DNA of 64,000 nucleotides from Jeotgalibaca porci. GTDB lineage: Bacteria > Bacillota > Bacilli > Lactobacillales > Aerococcaceae. Each line of letters begins with the position of its first letter. Positions within the stretch are counted from its first letter, which is position 1. Shown here one piece after another: positions 1 to 10,125 of this stretch. The notes below the pieces were generated by a model. That model made no database searches, was not told the DNA's origin, and was given only the letters and a program-made list of their open reading frames with translations. The position numbers were made by a program, and so were the translations under genes. The DNA is taken from positions 637,501-701,500 of the forward strand of contig NZ_CP049889.1 in the NCBI RefSeq assembly GCF_011299095.1, in the 5' to 3' direction.

Positions 1-1
1 C

Positions 2-28
2 TAAAAAGGACTGGGAAGCTCCCAGCCC
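2..28 (-). terminator. Rho-independent terminator after maltose phosphorylase
   Basis: Read on the minus strand, GGGCTGGG and CCCAGTCC form a GC-rich stem (one G-T pair) around a short AGCTT loop, followed by TTTTTAG. It lies 10 bases past the stop of the phosphorylase gene and closes the maltodextrin operon. Confidence 0.85.
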
Positions 29-37
29 TCCATTGCT

Positions 38-2311
38 CTATTGTAACGCTTTTGTTATTGTATCAGAAATCATAACGATTTCATCGAATAATTTAACTTC
101 CATTGATTCGCCTTCTTCAATTGTTAAGCGAACACCTTCTTTATCTACATGAACGTCTACTAAACGGCCACGGTAGTTAATCTTGAAGTCATAGGCTTCC
201 CATTGTTTCGGTAAGAACGGCTTGAAGGTCAACATTTCATCCGTTACATACATACCGGCAAACCCTTCAACGATTGACAACCATGCCCCACTCATTGACG
301 TAATGTGCAAGCCATCTTCCGTATCATTGTTATAGTTATCCAAGTCTAAGCGCGCTGTACGTGCATACAATTCTACTGCTTTTTCTTCACGTCCCAATTC
401 TGCTGCAATTATTGCATGAATACTTGGTGACAAGGAAGACTCATGAACAGTCATTGGTTCGTAGAAATCAAAGTTTCTTTCTTTCTCTTCCAATGTAAAC
501 TGATCACGTAAGTAGTAAATGCTTTGAAGAACATCGGCTTGTTTAATAAATGGCGAACGTAAAATCTTATCCCATGACCAATTTTGATTCAATGGCAAAT
601 CAGACGCATCCAAATCGCTCACCGGCATCAAATCTTTATCCAAGAACGTATCGTGTTGAACATAAACACCTAGTTCTTCATCATAAGGATAGTACATATT
701 GTCAATAACAGCTTGCCATTTTTCTTTCTCTTCTTCCGTCACCGCCAACTCTTTAACTTTCGAATCGTCGGCTCCTTTCAGAGTTTCCAATGTATATGCC
801 AATGACCAAGCCGCCATCCGGTTTGTATGGAAGTTGTTGTTTACGTTATTTTCGTATTCGTTCGGTCCGGTAACCCCATGCATCATGTATTTGCCTGCAT
901 GTTTAGAGTAATGTACCCGGTCGGCCCAGAAACGAGCTGTTCCTACTAATACATCCAAACCATCGTTCACACGGTATGATTCATCACCCGTATATTTCGT
1001 ATAGTTATAAATGGCATGTGTAATCGCCGCATTCCGGTGAATTTCCATAAAGGTAATTTCCCACTCATTATGGCATTCAATCCCGGTAAAGGTCACCATT
1101 GGATACAACGCTCCTGCTAACCCTTGCTTTCCGGCATTCACATACGCATTATCCAATTGATTATGACGGTACTGCAATAAATTACGTGTTACTTCCGGAT
1201 CTGCAACTGCTAAATACATCGGCACGATAAATGCTTCTGTATCCCAGTAAGTTGCACCACCGTATTTTTCGCCGGTAAAGCCTTTTGGTCCGACGTTCAA
1301 GCGGTCATCTTCGCCGTAATAAGTTGAGAACAAACCGTATAAGTTAAAACGCAGACCTTGTTGGGCTTCGTCATCACCTACGATTTTAACATCGGCTTTT
1401 TGCCAACGTACTTCCCACGCTCCCACGTTCTCTGCCAACATTTTTTCGAAGCCTTTCGCTTTTGCTGCTTCTGCAAGTGCAGTTGCTTTTGCTTCTTGTT
1501 CAGCCGGTTCAACATCACGACTCGTTACCATTGCGACGTATTTAGTTAGTACCACTGTATCGCCTTCAGAAACGCGACCCGTATATGTTTCAAATGCCTG
1601 TAAATTAGCAACTTCTGAACCGCTCAATTCCAAACCAGTTACGTCATTCAACATCAAGCCGGTTACCGTGAATTGTTCAATCCCAAAGTTATTTTTAATT
1701 GTACGAACAGTCACACTTGCAGGTGCAACATTCTCGCTCACTTGTTCCCAGAACATTTCTTCATAGTTCGCATCTTCATTATGAACCTGATTGTCCAATC
1801 CCGGTTTTAGTGAGATTTCCGGCTGACCTTTCAAAACTTCCGCTTTTACTTGGATAACAGCCATTTCTTTATCCACGATACTCAAGAAGCGCGTAAACAC
1901 AAACTGAATTTCAGTTGCTTTATCTTCGCTCGTCCACACAAAACGACGTGTTAAAACGCCTGTCTTCATGTCCGATTCCAAATAGAAATCGCGGAACGTA
2001 TCTTTCGCCAAGTCCACTTGATGCCCATCAACCGTAATACCAACTTGAATAATGTTCATCGCATTGATTACTTTTCCGAAATAATCCGGGTAACCATTCT
2101 TCCACCAACCCACACGTGTCTTATCCGGGTACCAAACCCCTGCCAAATAAGTTCCTTCATGCGTATCGCCGGAATAACCTTCTTCAAAGTTCCCCCGCAT
2201 TCCCATATACCCATTACCAATTGATGTCAAACTTTCTTGAAGTCTCTTATCTTCTGGTTGGAAAGTTGAAGTCTTCACTTTCCACGGATCAATATCAAAT
2301 AATCGCTTCAT
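38..2311 (-). CDS. mapA: maltose phosphorylase, glycoside hydrolase family 65
   Basis: Cytoplasmic enzyme that splits maltose with inorganic phosphate into glucose and beta-glucose-1-phosphate. The 757 residues match the usual family length. An N-terminal beta-sandwich (about 1-270) precedes the (alpha/alpha)6 barrel. The barrel carries the family motif GPNEYE, whose Glu485 corresponds to the general acid of characterised GH65 maltose phosphorylases, and the [14 protein letters not shown] stretch near residue 348. It is the last gene of the maltodextrin transport operon. Family members also act on trehalose or kojibiose; the maltose assignment rests on this context. No beta-phosphoglucomutase gene, needed to use the product, is visible in the window. 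Confidence 0.88.
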   Translation of the reverse strand: MKRLFDIDPWKVKTSTFQPEDKRLQESLTSIGNGYMGMRGNFEEGYSGDTHEGTYLAGVWYPDKTRVGWWKNGYPDYFGKVINAMNIIQVGITVDGHQVDLAKDTFRDFYLESDMKTGVLTRRFVWTSEDKATEIQFVFTRFLSIVDKEMAVIQVKAEVLKGQPEISLKPGLDNQVHNEDANYEEMFWEQVSENVAPASVTVRTIKNNFGIEQFTVTGLMLNDVTGLELSGSEVANLQAFETYTGRVSEGDTVVLTKYVAMVTSRDVEPAEQEAKATALAEAAKAKGFEKMLAENVGAWEVRWQKADVKIVGDDEAQQGLRFNLYGLFSTYYGEDDRLNVGPKGFTGEKYGGATYWDTEAFIVPMYLAVADPEVTRNLLQYRHNQLDNAYVNAGKQGLAGALYPMVTFTGIECHNEWEITFMEIHRNAAITHAIYNYTKYTGDESYRVNDGLDVLVGTARFWADRVHYSKHAGKYMMHGVTGPNEYENNVNNNFHTNRMAAWSLAYTLETLKGADDSKVKELAVTEEEKEKWQAVIDNMYYPYDEELGVYVQHDTFLDKDLMPVSDLDASDLPLNQNWSWDKILRSPFIKQADVLQSIYYLRDQFTLEEKERNFDFYEPMTVHESSLSPSIHAIIAAELGREEKAVELYARTARLDLDNYNNDTEDGLHITSMSGAWLSIVEGFAGMYVTDEMLTFKPFLPKQWEAYDFKINYRGRLVDVHVDKEGVRLTIEEGESMEVKLFDEIVMISDTITKALQ

Positions 2312-2344
2312 CGGTTCGCTCCACTCCTTTATACTGCCAGCTTT

Positions 2345-3136
2345 CTATTTATCTTCTTCTGCTTGAATAAATGCTTCTGAAAAACGTGTTTTGAAATATA
2401 ACAAGATAATCATGACCACTAATCCCATTGACTGGATGCTCATCATTGACGTAATCTCCGGTAAAAATAACCCGATTACTAATGACGCCAACACTGGCAG
2501 TCCCATCGCGTTTAGAATCATGTTGACACTCTCTTTAAATGAATCAATTTCCATTTCTGAATACTTGCCCGCTAAAAACATAAAGAACGAGGCACCCAGT
2601 ACTAATAAGACATTCATTAACAACAGCATTCCTGCTATCATGAATGAATAGGTCGCAACAAAAAATACACGATTCATATAATACCATTGCCGCCCTATCT
2701 CGGATCGGACAGATTCAACGGAATCGCCCCAATCTACATCTTTCGTATACGTTACCCGTGACAAGGGTAAATCCTTTTCCTGGAGTAATAATTCCGTTTC
2801 TCCAAAGAATATAACATTTTCAGCTTCCAAAGCCGTCGCTTCATCCTCGCCTCCAGCAACAACGCCATTTTCCTTGATAATGAAAAATGGCTCATTGCTG
2901 TTCAACGCCGTCACGACTTCCTCGTCTACCAAGTCATACAGGACTGGATAGGTCCCTTTTAAGTTATAACTACCTTCGTCTGCATAATTCAATACGATGG
3001 GAATCATCATGAGCCCATTTAAGAACAGGATGACAAAGATAATTTTTGACCACGTTAATTGTGTTCGTCCCCGAAACATTTTCACCGGCGTTAGAATACT
3101 GTTAAAGTAATTTAACGGAAAAGTTGCATTTTGCAT
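2345..3136 (-). CDS. DUF1189 membrane protein, MalA-like
   Basis: Integral membrane protein of about 263 residues, similar to the DUF1189 proteins that sit after the maltodextrin permease genes in streptococci (called MalA there). A membrane segment lies near the N-terminus (KIIFVILFLNGLMMIPIVL). A central extracytoplasmic stretch follows, then three hydrophobic segments toward the C-terminus. An open frame extends upstream to 3202, but AGGTGG sits six bases before the ATG at 3136, so this start was chosen. The gene lies between malG and the phosphorylase gene, so it is probably co-transcribed. Its biochemical role is unknown. Confidence 0.75.
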   Translation of the reverse strand: MQNATFPLNYFNSILTPVKMFRGRTQLTWSKIIFVILFLNGLMMIPIVLNYADEGSYNLKGTYPVLYDLVDEEVVTALNSNEPFFIIKENGVVAGGEDEATALEAENVIFFGETELLLQEKDLPLSRVTYTKDVDWGDSVESVRSEIGRQWYYMNRVFFVATYSFMIAGMLLLMNVLLVLGASFFMFLAGKYSEMEIDSFKESVNMILNAMGLPVLASLVIGLFLPEITSMMSIQSMGLVVMIILLYFKTRFSEAFIQAEEDK

Positions 3137-3217
3137 GCGAGTCCACCTACATTTCTTTATTTTCTTCATTCTAGTTGAAGGTCGCCGTACACGCAATCGC
3201 AACTCCCTAAAATATGT

Positions 3218-4081
3218 TTAGCCTTTTGTACCACCAGCTGTTAAACCAGAAACAAAGTTCTTTTGTAAGAAGAAGAACAGGGTTGCGATTGGAAGTGCAA
3301 TCAAGATGGCACCTGCCGCAAACAACGCCACACGTTGATCACGCGGGTTGTTAATAAATGTTTGCAAGCCATTTGCTACTGTATAGTTTGCTGGCGAACG
3401 CAGTAAGAAACGTGCAAGCAAGTACTCACCAAATGGCGACATGAATGCCCATAGTGCTTGAACCGCAATCATCGGACGGACAAGCGGTAAAATAATTTGC
3501 CAGAACGTACGTAAATGTCCCGCTCCATCCAAACGTGCCGATTCATCCAACTCCATTGGTACTGTATCGAAGTACCCTTTCATTAACCACGTATTCATTG
3601 GAATACCACCGCCGATATAAACGAAAATCAAGAACCAGTGTTGGTCCAATCCGCCCAGTAGCAACGCCATAACGTAAAATGCAGTAAGAGCCGCCGTCGT
3701 TGGAACCATTTGAACAATCAAGAAAAATTTCAATGATTGTTTACGGCCAATAAAACGGTAACGGCTATACGCGAAACCAGCTAACGTAATCGCTGCTACT
3801 TGAATAACCATCGTCGTAACTGCAACTTTCAAAGTGTTCATATACCACTGTGGATATAGTGTTTCTTGGAATAAACGACGGAAGTTATTTAATGTCCAAG
3901 GTCCGCTCAGTTTCAAGTCAAACGCCATCAAGTTTCCGCCCCGGAAAGCAGATGTTGCCGTAATCAAAAGCGGATAAATAATGATGATACTCATAAATAC
4001 TAAGTAGGTATAGGTCAAAATTTTATTGAGACGGCGTGCACCTTTTTGAGTCCGGATTCTTTTAGGTTTATTCGTTTCCAT
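3218..4081 (-). CDS. malG: maltodextrin ABC transporter permease, MalG/MalD type
   Basis: Inner-membrane subunit of a carbohydrate ABC importer (CUT1 family), 287 residues with six predicted membrane segments. The EAA loop that docks the ATPase is visible as [20 protein letters not shown], starting near residue 178. It starts three bases after the stop of malF with its own GGAGGATTAGAAT site, so the two permeases are translationally close-coupled. No ATPase gene is present locally; LAB systems of this type normally borrow a shared MsmX-like ATPase encoded elsewhere. Confidence 0.93.
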   Translation of the reverse strand: METNKPKRIRTQKGARRLNKILTYTYLVFMSIIIIYPLLITATSAFRGGNLMAFDLKLSGPWTLNNFRRLFQETLYPQWYMNTLKVAVTTMVIQVAAITLAGFAYSRYRFIGRKQSLKFFLIVQMVPTTAALTAFYVMALLLGGLDQHWFLIFVYIGGGIPMNTWLMKGYFDTVPMELDESARLDGAGHLRTFWQIILPLVRPMIAVQALWAFMSPFGEYLLARFLLRSPANYTVANGLQTFINNPRDQRVALFAAGAILIALPIATLFFFLQKNFVSGLTAGGTKG

Positions 4082-4084
4082 ATT

Positions 4085-5416
4085 CTAATCCTCCATTTCA
4101 AATGCACGAGTCCGGCTGAAGATTAACATTGAAATCGTAATAACGACTGCTGAGATAATCAATGTTACTGCCGAAGCAATGTTGTATTGTGGTGATTGCC
4201 CTGTTGTCAGTTTGTAGATCCAAGAAATTAAGATATCCGTTGCACCTGCACCTGACCCCACGCTACCCGGTCCACCTTCGTTGAACAGGTAAATCATGGA
4301 GAAGTTGTTAAAGTTACCCGTATATTGCGTTACGAAAATTGGTGCTGCTACCGCAAAGATTTGTGGCAAGGTAATATAACGGAATTTTTGAATGTTCGTT
4401 GCACCGTCGATAACCGCTGCTTCATACCAATCGCTCGGAATAGATTGTAAAATACCTGATACCAATACATAAATGTACGGGAATCCTAACCAACCTTGGA
4501 TGGAAATAATCGCAATTTTCGTCCAGAACGGATCTGTTTTCCAAGCAATTGACGGAATGTCGACAAATGGTAAGTTATTAATAAACGGAATAACTTGTGA
4601 GTTAATTGCGCCAACGGAATCGTTAAACATATTTGAGAATGACATGATTGTAATAAACGCAGGAACCGCCCATGGAAGAAGCATAATAACTCCAAAGATA
4701 CGTTTTCCTTTAATAAATGGTTGATTCAAAATCATGGCTGTAAAAATACCGATAGCAACTTGTAAGGTTGTTGCGGAAACGGTCCAGATAACCGTCCATG
4801 AGAATACAGCACCGAAAGTATCACGGTAAGTACTTAAAGAAACAATGTTCTTAAATGTATCAAATCCAACCCAATCGACTAAGTTGCCAGGTGGAATATG
4901 GTAAAAGTCATAGTTGGTGAATGAGATAAAAATCGTTACCAAAACTGGGAATAAGATCGCGAAAATCATGACAATATATGCCGGAATCGTTAGGAAATAG
5001 GCAAAGCCGTTGTTATAAGCATTCAGTAACATTGCTTTAGGTGAGTAGTTAATATTCGATGGGTCCAGCGCTTTTAATTTCGCCACACGATTGGCATCGT
5101 AAATATTAATCACCCAAATTAAAGCAAAGATAAGCATAACGAGTATTTGCAAGGCCCCTTCGATCATCATAAAGAGCGAGTGATCCTCACGCGGTGTTGT
5201 TCCTAAAGTTACTAAACCACTAATCGCATCTGCACCAAATACTACCATTTCAATGATAACAAAGCCTAAAAAGACAAAGAATAAAAGCGCTTTGGCCGTT
5301 TGTTTATTATAGAGCTGCCCCAGACCTGGAATGATAGATAGAAGTGTTGCTTTTTTAATCCGTTGTTGATCTTCGGTGGAAAATACAACTTTTTTCCGTC
5401 CATTTGATTGTCCCAC
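4085..5416 (-). CDS. malF: maltodextrin ABC transporter permease, MalF/MalC type
   Basis: Partner permease of MalG, about 443 residues, longer than most CUT1 permeases because of an extra N-terminal membrane region (about 30-130), as in streptococcal MalC. The EAA motif is seen near the C-terminus (DWYEAAVIDGATNIQKFRYI). The start chosen is GTG at 5416, preceded by AAGGGGGAA. The longer frame from an ATG at 5446 would begin inside the terminator-like hairpin described at 5425-5472 and lacks a binding site. Confidence 0.92.
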   Translation of the reverse strand: MGQSNGRKKVVFSTEDQQRIKKATLLSIIPGLGQLYNKQTAKALLFFVFLGFVIIEMVVFGADAISGLVTLGTTPREDHSLFMMIEGALQILVMLIFALIWVINIYDANRVAKLKALDPSNINYSPKAMLLNAYNNGFAYFLTIPAYIVMIFAILFPVLVTIFISFTNYDFYHIPPGNLVDWVGFDTFKNIVSLSTYRDTFGAVFSWTVIWTVSATTLQVAIGIFTAMILNQPFIKGKRIFGVIMLLPWAVPAFITIMSFSNMFNDSVGAINSQVIPFINNLPFVDIPSIAWKTDPFWTKIAIISIQGWLGFPYIYVLVSGILQSIPSDWYEAAVIDGATNIQKFRYITLPQIFAVAAPIFVTQYTGNFNNFSMIYLFNEGGPGSVGSGAGATDILISWIYKLTTGQSPQYNIASAVTLIISAVVITISMLIFSRTRAFEMED

Positions 5417-5424
5417 GGTAATTC

Positions 5425-5472
5425 CCCCTTTTTTCAAAAAAACCAAAGGCAGAGACAGGGCATGTCTCTGCC
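5425..5472 (-). terminator. intercistronic hairpin between malE and malF
   Basis: GGCAGAGACA (5448-5457) and TGTCTCTGCC (5463-5472) form a perfect 10-bp stem with a five-base loop. On the minus strand it is followed by TTTGGTTTTTTT. The structure looks like a leaky intrinsic terminator placed after the binding-protein gene and before the permease genes. Such an element would lower permease output relative to binding protein, a common arrangement in ABC importer operons. Partial readthrough is inferred. Confidence 0.85.
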
Positions 5473-5525
5473 GAACGGTATTTCATAAACGTGCTCTAAA
5501 ATGCTTTTAGATTACACTGATTTTA

Positions 5526-6830
5526 TTAATATTTTTGCTCGATGTTTTGTTTAATTAATTCTGTTGCATCGTTTGCAGATTCTTCAGCCGTTTTGTTTCC
5601 TGAAGCTGCGTCGAACATCATTGTTTCTGCGCCTGTCCAAACTTCAGCCATTTCTGGGATGTTTGGCATTGGAATTGCAGAGTTGTATTGCTCGATAACG
5701 GCAACAGCCAATTCGTCTTCACCAGCATCCGCAATCACTTTACGTGAAGCGTTGTTAGCTGGGATTTCAGCTGTAAATTCTTCGAATAGCAATGTTTGAT
5801 TTTCTTCGTTTGTTACAAAGTTTAACCATTCTTGTGCCAATTCGCCGACTTCTGAGTAAGAAGAGATAACCCATGCTTTACCACCAGCAAACGGTGCATA
5901 TGGATCGCCATTTGGAAGTGTTGGAACGGGTGCAACACCGTAATCAACGCCTGAGTCACGGTAGTTCGCTGCTCCCCAAGGTCCGTTGATGATTGCTGCT
6001 GCTGTTCCGCCGATGAATTGATCATCAATGAAGTTCCCAGAAGTTGTTTTGTCTAACATTCCTTGTGGCCAGTATTCTTGGAACCACTTAGATCCGTATT
6101 CAATCGCTTCAATTGCGCCCTCTGAATTTAAACCAACATCCGTTGTGTCTGTTCCATCTGCTCCAAATACGTATCCGCCGTAACCAGCCAATAGTCCGTA
6201 TGAGTTGTAGAAGTCAATCCAGTTAGATAAGAAAGCAGTTGATTTGCCTGCTTCAGAAGCAAATGCAAAACGCTCATCTTTTGTTAATTCTTCTAATTCA
6301 GCAAATGTTGTTGGCGCAGTGTCCAGCAATGCTTTGTTGTAATACATGACCAACGCTTCAATTACGAATGGACTACCGTAGATTGTATCGTTCGCTGTAA
6401 CTTGTAAGTTATCCGTTTCATCGTAACGACCATCTTCTGGCAATGTGACATCTAGCAAGTGTCCTTGTTGTCCTAAACCACCAACGCGGTCATAAGGCGC
6501 GATCATTACGTCTGGACCTAGCATTGCTGGACCATCCAATGGCAGTGCTTCAAGGTTTTCGAACATGTCACGTTCTGTTATTTCAACCGTTACGCCATAC
6601 TCTTCCTCAAAAGCCGGAATAATTTCTTCAACAAACGCTGAGTAGCCGTCTTCGACTGATACGTTTAAAGTTTGGCCAGCGAAATCGCCGCTTGCAGTTT
6701 CTTCAGTACCAGGATCCGTTGAGCTGACAACTTCTGATTCTGTTTCTTCTCCTCCGCCACACGCTGCCAATAATAAAGCAGATGAAGCTGCCAAAAGACC
6801 TAATTTACTTTTTTTCCAATTTGTTAACAT
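5526..6830 (-). CDS. malE: maltose/maltodextrin-binding lipoprotein
   Basis: Extracytoplasmic solute-binding protein of the maltodextrin importer, 434 residues. The N-terminus is a lipoprotein signal: KKSK, hydrophobic core, lipobox LLAACGGG, so it should be lipid-anchored to the outer face of the membrane. A Ser/Glu/Thr-rich linker follows, then a bacterial extracellular solute-binding domain (SBP_bac type 1, CUT1). AGGAGG precedes the ATG. It is the first gene after a promoter with two operator-like palindromes. The substrate is inferred from the neighbouring maltodextrin enzymes. Confidence 0.93.
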   Translation of the reverse strand: MLTNWKKSKLGLLAASSALLLAACGGGEETESEVVSSTDPGTEETASGDFAGQTLNVSVEDGYSAFVEEIIPAFEEEYGVTVEITERDMFENLEALPLDGPAMLGPDVMIAPYDRVGGLGQQGHLLDVTLPEDGRYDETDNLQVTANDTIYGSPFVIEALVMYYNKALLDTAPTTFAELEELTKDERFAFASEAGKSTAFLSNWIDFYNSYGLLAGYGGYVFGADGTDTTDVGLNSEGAIEAIEYGSKWFQEYWPQGMLDKTTSGNFIDDQFIGGTAAAIINGPWGAANYRDSGVDYGVAPVPTLPNGDPYAPFAGGKAWVISSYSEVGELAQEWLNFVTNEENQTLLFEEFTAEIPANNASRKVIADAGEDELAVAVIEQYNSAIPMPNIPEMAEVWTGAETMMFDAASGNKTAEESANDATELIKQNIEQKY

Positions 6831-6877
6831 ATTTCCATCCTCCTAGATGTCTATACATATTTTTTTATTACATATCC

Positions 6878-6906
6878 ATTATCAGCTTGAAAACCCTTTT
6901 TTGCAA
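6878..6906 (-). promoter_or_regulatory. malE promoter
   Basis: On the minus strand TTGCAA (6901-6906) and GATAAT (6878-6883) are separated by 17 bases, a good sigma-70 type promoter. The -35 box overlaps the cre-like sequence at 6901-6914, so a repressor bound there would block RNA polymerase. Confidence 0.7.
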
Positions 6907-6914
6907 GCGTTTCC
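6901..6914. promoter_or_regulatory. cre/LacI-type operator overlapping the malE -35
   Basis: TTGCAAGCGTTTCC has the central CG and half-site pattern of LacI/CcpA operators and matches about 11 of 14 cre consensus positions. Its overlap with the -35 box fits repression. Whether CcpA or the nearby LacI-type regulator binds cannot be decided from sequence. Confidence 0.6.
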
Positions 6915-6918
6915 TTAA

Positions 6919-6932
6919 TGTTATCGGTAACA
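6919..6932. promoter_or_regulatory. predicted maltose-regulator operator 1
   Basis: TGTTATCGGTAACA is a near-perfect palindrome just upstream of the malE -35 box. Close relatives occur at 10042-10055 and 32194-32207, before two other maltodextrin genes, which suggests one shared LacI-family repressor. Confidence 0.65.
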
Positions 6933-6944
6933 ATATAGTAATAA

Positions 6945-8255
6945 TTAAAATACCGGTTGTTTTTCGTGGAAATGTGTAAAGATCATCGGCTCGCCTTTTG
7001 AAGCGATTAGACCATCTTTGACCACGATTGTTTCTGTATCTATTAAATTGCGGTACTCACCATCCGGCACTTCCACCGAAACATCATGACGTTTGCCATC
7101 CAAACTGAAAAGACCATGAACCGTCCGGCCTTCATAGACATAAGAACCGTTTACGACATCGACACCCTCTTCTGCTTCCAAGTGATAGGCACCTTCACGC
7201 ACTGCCGCATCCACTTTTAGATGGCGCAAGCGTTGCATCAACATGGTTAATTCCATATCGGCTTCATCCCACGCAATGGGATCGACATTGAATAAATCAG
7301 GTAAATGCGCGATTCCTTTTTCTTGCCCGCCAAATACCAACGTTGTTCCTTTTTGGAAAAATAAGAACGCCGTCCAGTTCCGAACCGCCCGCGGATCTGC
7401 TACACGTGAACGGAATCGCGGGTGGTCGTGGTTTTCCAAGAAGCGTAATTTCACATAGTTCTTCGCATAGATACCGTCTTGGAACATCAAAATTTTCAAA
7501 TACGTCTTTAAAGAAATTTCTTTATTTAAATAAGCGGTATAGAAATCTTCCACATCATAATCGTAAGTGATGTCAAAGGCTTCGAATACTTCGTTATCTG
7601 ATAAACCAACGTTACCACGGTCGCGGTGTTCACGCAGAAAATGAGGGTGAACCGATTCCGCCAACCAAAGCGTATCCGGGTTTACTTCTGCGACTTCCTT
7701 ACGAGCACGTAACCAGAATTCTTGTGGAACAAGACTGGCCACGTCACAGCGGTAGCCATCGACTATCTCCGACCACATCTTCAATGTTTCAATTTGATAG
7801 TCCCATAAATCCTGATGTGAATAATCCAAATCTACGATGTCATACCACTCGCCGACTTTATTTCCCATTTTGCCATTCGGACGGCGGTAGAACCACTCCG
7901 GATGTTCTTCTACGAGAACCGAGTCCGGAGAAGTGTGATTGTAAACGACATCAATGATACATTTCATATCATTCGCATGAATCGCATCCACCAACATTTT
8001 GAAATCTTCCAGCGTTCCATAAGCAGGGTTGATGCCGCGGTAGTCCTTGATTGCATACGGACTACCCGCCTCCCCTTTACGCATTAATTCTCCAATGGGA
8101 TGAATCGGCATTAACCAGATGATATCCGTTCCCAATGCTTTAATACGTGGCAAATCCGGAATGATTGCCTTAAATGTTCCTTCTTTCGTATGATTGCGAA
8201 CATAAATACTGTACATCATTTGGTTGCGTAGTTCTGTATTTGTATCGTAAGCCAT
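6945..8255 (-). CDS. alpha-amylase family glycosidase (GH13), maltodextrin-degrading
   Basis: Cytoplasmic GH13 enzyme of 436 residues without a signal peptide, expected to act on imported maltodextrins. The catalytic triad is visible: nucleophile Asp171 in DGYRCDVAS, acid/base Glu200 in LWLAES, and Asp277 in ENHDHPR. The barrel starts directly at the N-terminus with no CBM. A frame to 8261 exists, but AGGAGG six bases before the ATG at 8255 decides the start. It begins 14 bases after the neighbouring alpha-glucosidase gene, so the two are co-transcribed. The exact bond specificity cannot be read from the sequence. Confidence 0.88.
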   Translation of the reverse strand: MAYDTNTELRNQMMYSIYVRNHTKEGTFKAIIPDLPRIKALGTDIIWLMPIHPIGELMRKGEAGSPYAIKDYRGINPAYGTLEDFKMLVDAIHANDMKCIIDVVYNHTSPDSVLVEEHPEWFYRRPNGKMGNKVGEWYDIVDLDYSHQDLWDYQIETLKMWSEIVDGYRCDVASLVPQEFWLRARKEVAEVNPDTLWLAESVHPHFLREHRDRGNVGLSDNEVFEAFDITYDYDVEDFYTAYLNKEISLKTYLKILMFQDGIYAKNYVKLRFLENHDHPRFRSRVADPRAVRNWTAFLFFQKGTTLVFGGQEKGIAHLPDLFNVDPIAWDEADMELTMLMQRLRHLKVDAAVREGAYHLEAEEGVDVVNGSYVYEGRTVHGLFSLDGKRHDVSVEVPDGEYRNLIDTETIVVKDGLIASKGEPMIFTHFHEKQPVF

Positions 8256-8269
8256 AAACATCCTCCTAC

Positions 8270-9976
8270 TTATTCATAATCCGTCAATAACACAACTGCT
8301 CCGTAGGCACCTAAGCGAACCGTATTTCCACCTTTAATGAGGCGAACGCCTTCATTGGATAGAATCGGACGACGATATCCGTTATCAGGAACAGGTTCTA
8401 AATCGTAATAGTGCATATCTTCGGTAACGTTACAGATAATCGTTGCGACTTTGTTGTCGAGCTCGCGTTCGTATGCGTAGAAATGGTCATCCGTAAGCAA
8501 TAAACGATAGGCGCCACTGTTAAATAATTCTGTACGTTTCAAGTCCAATACTTTTTTGTAATGAATCAAAATACTGTTGGAATCCATCATCTGTTCTTTC
8601 ACGTTGTATTTCTTCTCGACATTGACACCGCTCCACGGCTCAACCGTTGAGAAACCGGCTTGATCACCGTCATGCCATTGCATACCACCACGCGCCGAGT
8701 CTTTAGACGTTTCCCGTAAATTGTGCAACGCCCATTCCCGGGTATAACCCAGGTCTAACGCTTTTTCATAGAATTTTTGCGCTTCGGGCGAGTCGAAATC
8801 CTCAATCGCATCGATGAACAAATTCTTCATACCGATTTCTTCACCGTTGTAAATAACCGGAATTCCTTTTTGAAGATACATCAACGTTGCCAACATCTTC
8901 GCGGAGTTGTCGCGGTAAACGTGGTCATTTCCGATTCGGGAAACAGTCCGGGCCATGTCGTGGTTACTCCAATAAAGCGTCGGCCCGCCGACATCATTCA
9001 TCGCATGTTGCCACTGATCCATATTTTCTTTAAAAGGTTGATACAGTAAGTTTGTTGCCTGCATATTTCCGTTCAAACGCGGGTCTTTCGACTCTTCATC
9101 CATCGTAAAGTAACGGAATGTAATGACGGAGTTACAGCCGCCTTGGTTGGGATCGCAATACGAACGCGCCAATTCAACATCCGCAGAGGCCGCTTCACCC
9201 AACATATAAATGTCTGGGAAATGCTCGCGCAAGGTTGTGGTGTAGATGCGCATGTATTGATTCACCATCGGCAAGTTCGCATAGTATTGTTCCGCCAGGG
9301 CAATTTCCCCTTCTGGCAAATCCAGATCCGGATAGCCCGCTTCTTTCACAATGTGGATAAAGGCATCGAGACGGAATCCGTCAATCCCTTTATCCAGCCA
9401 GAACAATGCAATATCCGTAAGATCGCGCCGTACATCCGGGTTTTCCCAGTTTAAGTCTGGCATTTCTTTGGCAAACAAGTGGAAATAATACTGATCATCA
9501 TCACGCGGACCTTTCTCCCAAACTGAAGTCCCGAAGAAACCTTCCCAGTTATTGGGTGCTTTCGCACCTTCTTCTTTCCCATCACGCCAAATATAATAAT
9601 TGCGGTATTTATTATCCGGTCCCTTCAATGCCTCTTGGAACCAAGGATGTTGGTCAGACGTATGATTTAAAATCATGTCAAAAATAATTTTAATTCCTCG
9701 GGCATGTGCTTCGTGAATCAGTTCCTCTACGTCTTCCATCGTCCCAAATTGAGGGTCGATTTGCATATAGTCCGAGACGTCGTAACCGTTATCAACTTTC
9801 GGTGAAGCAAAAATCGGGTTAATCCATAGCATGTTCACACCGAGACTCTGGATATAGTCCAATCGACGTGTAATTCCCGGGATATCGCCAATCCCGTCAT
9901 GGTTGGTGTCCTGGAAACTCATTGGGTACACTTGGTATAAAATCGTTTTATGCCACCAGGGCGTATGTGGATCCAT
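8270..9976 (-). CDS. alpha-glucosidase / oligo-1,6-glucosidase family (GH13_31)
   Basis: Cytoplasmic exo-acting glucosidase of 568 residues that releases glucose from maltodextrins or isomaltodextrins. Catalytic residues: Asp204 in DGFRLDAF, Glu261 in MLGEAA, Asp340 in WSNHD. The residue after the nucleophile is Ala205. In this subfamily Ala there is associated with alpha-1,4 preference and Val with alpha-1,6, so a maltose-type glucosidase is more likely than a dextran glucosidase (inference). The start at 9976 follows GAGGAGG; the longer frame to 10039 has no ribosome site. Operator-like sites lie immediately upstream. Confidence 0.88.
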   Translation of the reverse strand: MDPHTPWWHKTILYQVYPMSFQDTNHDGIGDIPGITRRLDYIQSLGVNMLWINPIFASPKVDNGYDVSDYMQIDPQFGTMEDVEELIHEAHARGIKIIFDMILNHTSDQHPWFQEALKGPDNKYRNYYIWRDGKEEGAKAPNNWEGFFGTSVWEKGPRDDDQYYFHLFAKEMPDLNWENPDVRRDLTDIALFWLDKGIDGFRLDAFIHIVKEAGYPDLDLPEGEIALAEQYYANLPMVNQYMRIYTTTLREHFPDIYMLGEAASADVELARSYCDPNQGGCNSVITFRYFTMDEESKDPRLNGNMQATNLLYQPFKENMDQWQHAMNDVGGPTLYWSNHDMARTVSRIGNDHVYRDNSAKMLATLMYLQKGIPVIYNGEEIGMKNLFIDAIEDFDSPEAQKFYEKALDLGYTREWALHNLRETSKDSARGGMQWHDGDQAGFSTVEPWSGVNVEKKYNVKEQMMDSNSILIHYKKVLDLKRTELFNSGAYRLLLTDDHFYAYERELDNKVATIICNVTEDMHYYDLEPVPDNGYRRPILSNEGVRLIKGGNTVRLGAYGAVVLLTDYE

Positions 9977-10018
9977 GTTCCTGCCTCCTCTTAGAAATCC
10001 TCTTACTCCTAGTTTCGC

Positions 10019-10032
10019 TGAAAACGATTCCG
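10019..10032. promoter_or_regulatory. cre-like site before the alpha-glucosidase gene
   Basis: TGAAAACGATTCCG agrees with the cre consensus TGWAANCGNTNWCA at 12 of 14 positions. It sits 43 bases upstream of the glucosidase start, fitting carbon catabolite repression by CcpA. Confidence 0.65.
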
Positions 10033-10041
10033 AAAGCAAAT

Positions 10042-10055
10042 TGTTACCGTTACCA
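10042..10055. promoter_or_regulatory. predicted maltose-regulator operator 2
   Basis: TGTTACCGTTACCA closely resembles the malE-upstream palindrome at 6919-6932 and the neopullulanase-upstream site at 32194-32207. It lies in the intergenic region between the alpha-glucosidase and proC genes, on the glucosidase side. Confidence 0.6.
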
Positions 10056-10065
10056 AAATTACGTT

Positions 10066-10093
10066 TTGGATGCGTTCAAGTTCTTGTTATAAT
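10066..10093 (+). promoter_or_regulatory. proC promoter
   Basis: TTGGAT, 16-base spacer, then a perfect TATAAT ending 32 bases before the proC start. Confidence 0.6.
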
Positions 10094-10125
10094 AGAAGAT
10101 AAATAGATGAACGGATGGTGCGTGA

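Noticed and set aside
4085-5446. malF start at the ATG at 5446
   Set aside because: This codon lies at the base of the intercistronic hairpin and lacks a ribosome site.
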